A stretch of 64,000 nt of DNA from Pseudomonas sp. ACM7 (GTDB lineage: Bacteria > Pseudomonadota > Gammaproteobacteria > Pseudomonadales > Pseudomonadaceae): positions 1,236,807-1,300,806 of the forward strand of contig NZ_CP024866.1 of the NCBI RefSeq assembly GCF_004136015.1, read 5' to 3'. Under the pieces are notes generated by a model. It was not told where the DNA came from. It was given only the letters and a program-made list of their open reading frames with translations, and made no database searches. Numbering within the stretch: position 1 is the stretch's first letter; each line of letters begins with the position of its first letter. Position numbers and translations under genes: made by a program. This document shows, piece after piece, positions 63,802-64,000 of the stretch.

Positions 63802-64000
63802 ATGCTGCGTCGCCGCATGCTGATCATGTTGGGTGTTGTTTTGCTGATCGTGCTGGTCCTGGCCGGTTACAAAGCCTTCTCCATCTATACGATGATTCAG
63901 GGCTTTGCTGTGCCGAAACCGGCGATCAGTGTTGCTGTGGCCACTGCTACCGAACGGCCGTGGCAAGCCCGCCTGCCGACCGTCGGCACCCTCAAGGCAC
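63802..64000 (+). CDS. RND efflux periplasmic adaptor, 5' part (MexV-like)
   Basis: 66 residues before the window ends. The start has a basic N-terminus (MLRRRM) and one membrane helix (about residues 7-25), then the membrane-fusion protein opening PKPAISVAVATATERPWQAR and LPTVGTLKA, typical of RND adaptors with the double-strand start of the beta-barrel domain. It would link an inner-membrane RND pump to an outer-membrane channel. Position after the imelysin/DUF1513 set equals PA4374 (mexV). AAGGAAG lies upstream of ATG 63802. Confidence 0.75.
   Translation, partial: MLRRRMLIMLGVVLLIVLVLAGYKAFSIYTMIQGFAVPKPAISVAVATATERPWQARLPTVGTLKA

Overview
The window looks like a chromosome segment of a fluorescent Pseudomonas (P. 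fluorescens group). Codon use is GC-rich, and three families of Pseudomonas-type REP/REPIN palindromes sit in most intergenic gaps. From memory of PAO1, two gene blocks follow P. aeruginosa order: pykA, crotonase, ferredoxin reductase, GGDEF protein and fumarase (PA4329-PA4333), and epimerase, ArgP, ACT, LysE, sodB, bifA, icmP, di-heme, imelysin, DUF1513 and mexV (about PA4361-PA4374). The DNA between the blocks is strain-variable.

Layout: 1-10.5 kb holds the 5' part of a Tc-toxin A subunit gene and a 13-repeat Ig-like protein (both minus strand), a DUF6124 gene, a PilZ protein, a TPR lipoprotein and a one-module Ig-like protein. 10.7-17.2 kb is the core block from pyruvate kinase to fumarase. 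17.4-24.8 kb encodes the Tc B and C subunits; the C subunit has an unrecognised C-terminal toxin domain. 24.9-29.6 kb is a MifSR/DctBD-type two-component system and a KgtP/PcaT-like dicarboxylate permease with a well-formed sigma-54 promoter and two tandem palindromes. 29.8-33.4 kb has small metabolic and regulatory genes. 33.5-42.0 kb is a LysR-regulated AruI-like decarboxylase, aldehyde dehydrogenase and polyamine-type ABC transporter cluster. 42.2-49.1 kb holds an NmrA-like protein, an atypical MBL protein, LysR, PobR/PobA and a DHA2 exporter. 49.2-64 kb has a decayed Cache gene, then the second core block.

The most interesting signals are regulatory. A 16-bp dyad CTGTCA-N4-TGACAG lies 65-100 bp upstream of all four Tc-locus units (tcA, the 13-repeat Ig gene, the one-module Ig gene, tcBC), which are otherwise split over 14 kb and two strands; this suggests one regulon. 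The two DUF6124 genes, 46 kb apart, share a structured 5' leader whose outer stem shows compensatory changes, so they may be controlled by an undescribed RNA element. The kgtP promoter region gives a specific testable model for MifR enhancer binding.

All calls rest on reading the sequence and on family knowledge; no database search was possible.
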